From the NCBI GenBank assembly GCA_003488445.1, contig DNLO01000152.1, positions 1-10,458 of the forward strand: DNA of 10,458 nt. The letters run 5' to 3'. Origin of the DNA: Lachnospiraceae bacterium. Its GTDB lineage: Bacteria > Bacillota > Clostridia > Lachnospirales > Lachnospiraceae. A program made the position numbers and the translations under genes. The notes under the pieces were generated by a model. It did not search any database. It had not been told where the DNA came from and saw only the letters and a program-made list of their open reading frames with translations. How positions within the stretch are numbered: position 1 is the first letter of the stretch; the number at the start of each line of letters is the position of its first letter. Of the stretch, positions 8,674-10,458 are shown in pieces.

Positions 8674-9492
8674 ATGTTACTATATATAGGCAGTGAATTC
8701 AGCAGAGCCATAAGATCAAAGGAGTTCAGAAAGTATACACTGGTAATACTGATCGTTTCCATACTCGCAAACCTGTCTATCATAGCATTCAGGGACTACG
8801 TCTACGGTACGAATGACGGTACCTACGGATATAACATCATAATGTTCGCGGGAGGTTTTTTCTGGCTTCCCTACTATGCCACCGTTTTTGTGGCAGATAT
8901 GCTCTTCGGCAGGACCTATCCCGACCCTTATATCAAAGACAGAGTGACGAAGAATCTAAGGAGACGCCATATTTACACGGGCAAGCTGCTGGCTTCTCTT
9001 CTTATGATGGCACTGTTCGGTGTCCTGACTTTCGTGATCTTCATTGCGACATCCACGATCTTCCAGATGTCCACAGGATCTCTTTCGGCAGATGTGGTAA
9101 GGGACTTCGGGGTCAATGTGCTCTGTGCTCTGCCTCTGCTGATGGCAGGCGTGTCCATAGGAATGATGTGTCTCTTCTGCTTTGAGAACAAGGTGAAGGC
9201 TCTGATAGTGTTCTGGATCATCACCATAGTGATACCCAGGATCATAATGCTCCTTGGAGCCGAGCCGATCAGCATCTCATTCTTCAGGTTCGTCAAAGAC
9301 GAGATACTGCTGACGCCGCAGTTCACGACGCTGCAGTTCTTCGCATCCAGAGATGTCAGGCAGATAATCATCTCGAGTGTTATATATATCATATTATCTT
9401 CTCTCATAGGGCTCGTGGTATTCAGAAGAAAGCAGATCGACAATGTACCGGCGTCCCTGGAAAGAGAGATGGACAGGAAAAGGAAGAAATGA
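8674..9492 (+). CDS. ABC-2-type transporter permease-like membrane protein
   Basis: This 272-residue hydrophobic protein has about six predicted membrane helices (roughly 21-40, 55-78, 103-128, 146-168, 174-194 and 229-250) and a very basic tail (EREMDRKRKK). The N-terminal EFSRAIRSKEF before helix 1, and the loop between helices 2 and 3 (FVADMLFGRTYPDPYIKDRV then RRRHIYTGKLLAS), match the usual ABC-2 permease pattern of a 'GT.K..+..P.SR..I..GK' loop. Such permeases export or handle drugs, peptides or lipids with a separate ATPase, but no ATPase gene is in the window, so the substrate and partner are unknown. The ATG lies one base after the guaB stop with no clear Shine-Dalgarno, suggesting translational coupling. 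Its last four bases (ATGA) overlap the start of the next gene. Family assignment is by topology and loop pattern only. Confidence 0.78.
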   Translation: MLLYIGSEFSRAIRSKEFRKYTLVILIVSILANLSIIAFRDYVYGTNDGTYGYNIIMFAGGFFWLPYYATVFVADMLFGRTYPDPYIKDRVTKNLRRRHIYTGKLLASLLMMALFGVLTFVIFIATSTIFQMSTGSLSADVVRDFGVNVLCALPLLMAGVSIGMMCLFCFENKVKALIVFWIITIVIPRIIMLLGAEPISISFFRFVKDEILLTPQFTTLQFFASRDVRQIIISSVIYIILSSLIGLVVFRRKQIDNVPASLEREMDRKRKK

Positions 9493-10358
9493 TACTTGGA
9501 CGCAACAGTCAGTGCTGGTGTGGCAGCGGGCTGAAATACAAGAACTGCCATGAGGCGTTCGATGAAAAGATCGAAGAGTACAAGAGGCATGGCTACAAGG
9601 TGCCGGGGCACAATCTGATCAAGACACCCGAGCAGATAGAGAAGATAAAGAAGAGTGCGGTCATCAACAGAGCCTGTCTGGATCATGTGGCAAAGAACAT
9701 AAGGGCGGGCATATCGACTCAGGAGATAGATGACTGGGTCTCAAAGATAACAAAAGATATGGGCGGGATACCCGCTACACTTGGCTATGAGGGATTCCCC
9801 AAAAGCTGCTGCACATCCATCAATTCACAGGTATGCCACGGCATACCGTCAGATGACGATATCCTCGAGGACGGAGACATCATAAACGTAGACTGTACCA
9901 CGATACTGGACGGATACTATGCCGACAGCTCCCGTATGTTCATGATAGGGGATGTGGACAGTGATGCAAAGAAGCTGGTAGAGGATGTATACGAGTCGGT
10001 GAAGGTGGGGCTTGGTGCAGTGAAGCCCTGGAGGACTCTGGGAGACATGGGATCTGCCGTGAATGAGTTCTGCAAGTCCAAGGGCTATTCCGTAGTCCGT
10101 GAGATCGGGGGACATGGTGTGGGCTGTGACTTCCATGAGGAGCCATGGGTCAGCTATGTGTCGGAGCCGGGGACCGAGATGCTGATGGTACCGGGACTGA
10201 TGTTTACTATCGAGCCCATGGTGAACATGGGGGGCCCTGAGATCTTCATCGACGCGGACAATGACTGGACCGTATATACGGATGATGACAGTCTGTCGGC
10301 TCAGTGGGAGGTGCAGATCGTCGTCACGGAAGAAGGGTATGAACTGATCTCCTGGTGA
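9489..10358 (+). CDS. map: Type I methionine aminopeptidase with N-terminal SEC-C zinc motif
   Basis: MetAP removes the initiator Met from nascent proteins at the ribosome. The 289 residues consist of a SEC-C motif (Cys9-x-Cys11 ... Cys20-His21, in NSQCWCGSGLKYKNCH), a linker, and a pita-bread catalytic domain (about 42-289). By alignment to the E. coli enzyme, the metal ligands are Asp135, Asp146, His209, Glu242 (TIEPM) and Glu274 (AQWE), with the conserved His117 (CHGIP) and His216 (FHEEP). All are present. After Glu274 the sequence is EVQ rather than the EHT of many type I enzymes. The start ATG overlaps the permease stop as ATGA, and AGGAAG just upstream can serve as ribosome binding site. 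The SEC-C extension, also known from SecA, is thought to bind zinc and may help docking to the ribosome; that role is inferred. No gene follows within the window. Confidence 0.96.
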   Translation: MILGRNSQCWCGSGLKYKNCHEAFDEKIEEYKRHGYKVPGHNLIKTPEQIEKIKKSAVINRACLDHVAKNIRAGISTQEIDDWVSKITKDMGGIPATLGYEGFPKSCCTSINSQVCHGIPSDDDILEDGDIINVDCTTILDGYYADSSRMFMIGDVDSDAKKLVEDVYESVKVGLGAVKPWRTLGDMGSAVNEFCKSKGYSVVREIGGHGVGCDFHEEPWVSYVSEPGTEMLMVPGLMFTIEPMVNMGGPEIFIDADNDWTVYTDDDSLSAQWEVQIVVTEEGYELISW

Positions 10359-10382
10359 GACAGCTGGGACATTTTCATTTTG

Positions 10383-10410
10383 GCTCTGCAATCATATCAG
10401 GCCGCAGAGC
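10383..10410 (+). terminator. Stem-loop after map, possible weak terminator
   Basis: GCTCTGC (10383-10389) and GCAGAGC (10404-10410) form a perfect 7-bp inverted repeat around a 14-base loop, starting 24 bases after the map stop. There is no T-run directly after the stem; the nearest run (TTTTT, about 10450-10454) is some 40 bases further on, so this is not a classical intrinsic terminator. It could be a weak or factor-assisted terminator, an mRNA 3'-end stabilising hairpin, or a leader element of a gene beyond the right edge. Apart from this hairpin, I see nothing else supportable in the final 100 non-coding bases. Confidence 0.3.
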
Positions 10411-10458
10411 AGATATACATTGTAATACGCTTGTTAATTTGTTAGATAGTTTTTGTAG

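Noticed and set aside
8973..9686. 237-codon reverse-strand open frame across the permease-map junction, partly hydrophobic
   Set aside because: It is antisense to transmembrane segments, which often gives hydrophobic shadow translations. The forward frames have clear family features and coupling.
10420..10458. Possible promoter at the right edge (TTGTAA followed by TAGATA)
   Set aside because: The -10 candidate matches consensus at only about half of its positions and no downstream gene is visible to support it; AT-rich sequence alone is not enough.

Overview
This window is a dense, entirely forward-strand run of ten protein-coding genes, the first of them cut by the left edge. It looks like a core-genome segment of a Gram-positive anaerobe of class Clostridia, most likely Lachnospiraceae-like. 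The reasons are the combination of DapF with LL-diaminopimelate aminotransferase (DapL), a ClpC-type Hsp100 next to RadA, a methionine aminopeptidase carrying an N-terminal SEC-C zinc motif, and strong AGGAGG-type ribosome binding sites. Arg is mostly AGA/AGG and Ile is mostly ATA or ATC. The family-level placement is an inference from gene content, not a computed result.

Layout. Positions 1-1648 hold the end of dapF and a complete dapL, the last steps from tetrahydrodipicolinate to meso-diaminopimelate (cell wall and lysine). clpC (1641-4139) overlaps the end of dapL by 8 bases. Inside the end of clpC, a perfect Shine-Dalgarno sequence starts a small, beta-rich protein of unknown function (4114-4521). 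radA (4525-5904) follows after 3 bases. Two membrane proteins of unknown function come next (5920-6630 and 6655-7155). A 59-base gap, the largest between genes inside the window, carries the guaB ribosome binding site, and a possible promoter straddles its left edge. guaB (IMP dehydrogenase, 7215-8672) is followed after one base by an ABC-2-type permease-like membrane protein with no ATPase partner in view (8674-9492). This overlaps by ATGA with a SEC-C/methionine aminopeptidase gene (9489-10358). The last 100 bases are non-coding, AT-richer, and contain a 7-bp stem-loop.

How the genes relate. Short gaps and overlaps suggest one or two co-transcribed units: dapF-dapL-clpC-(unknown)-radA-(two membrane proteins), then guaB-permease-map. 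The functions are housekeeping: wall precursor and lysine synthesis, proteolysis, recombination, GTP synthesis and N-terminal Met removal. The less ordinary points are clpC lying directly after dapL instead of behind ctsR-mcsA-mcsB, the unknown small protein wedged between clpC and radA, the pair of unknown membrane proteins where disA often lies in other Firmicutes, and the orphan permease. I see no mobile element, CRISPR array, tRNA, rRNA, riboswitch or broken gene, and no convincing new defence or other novel system.
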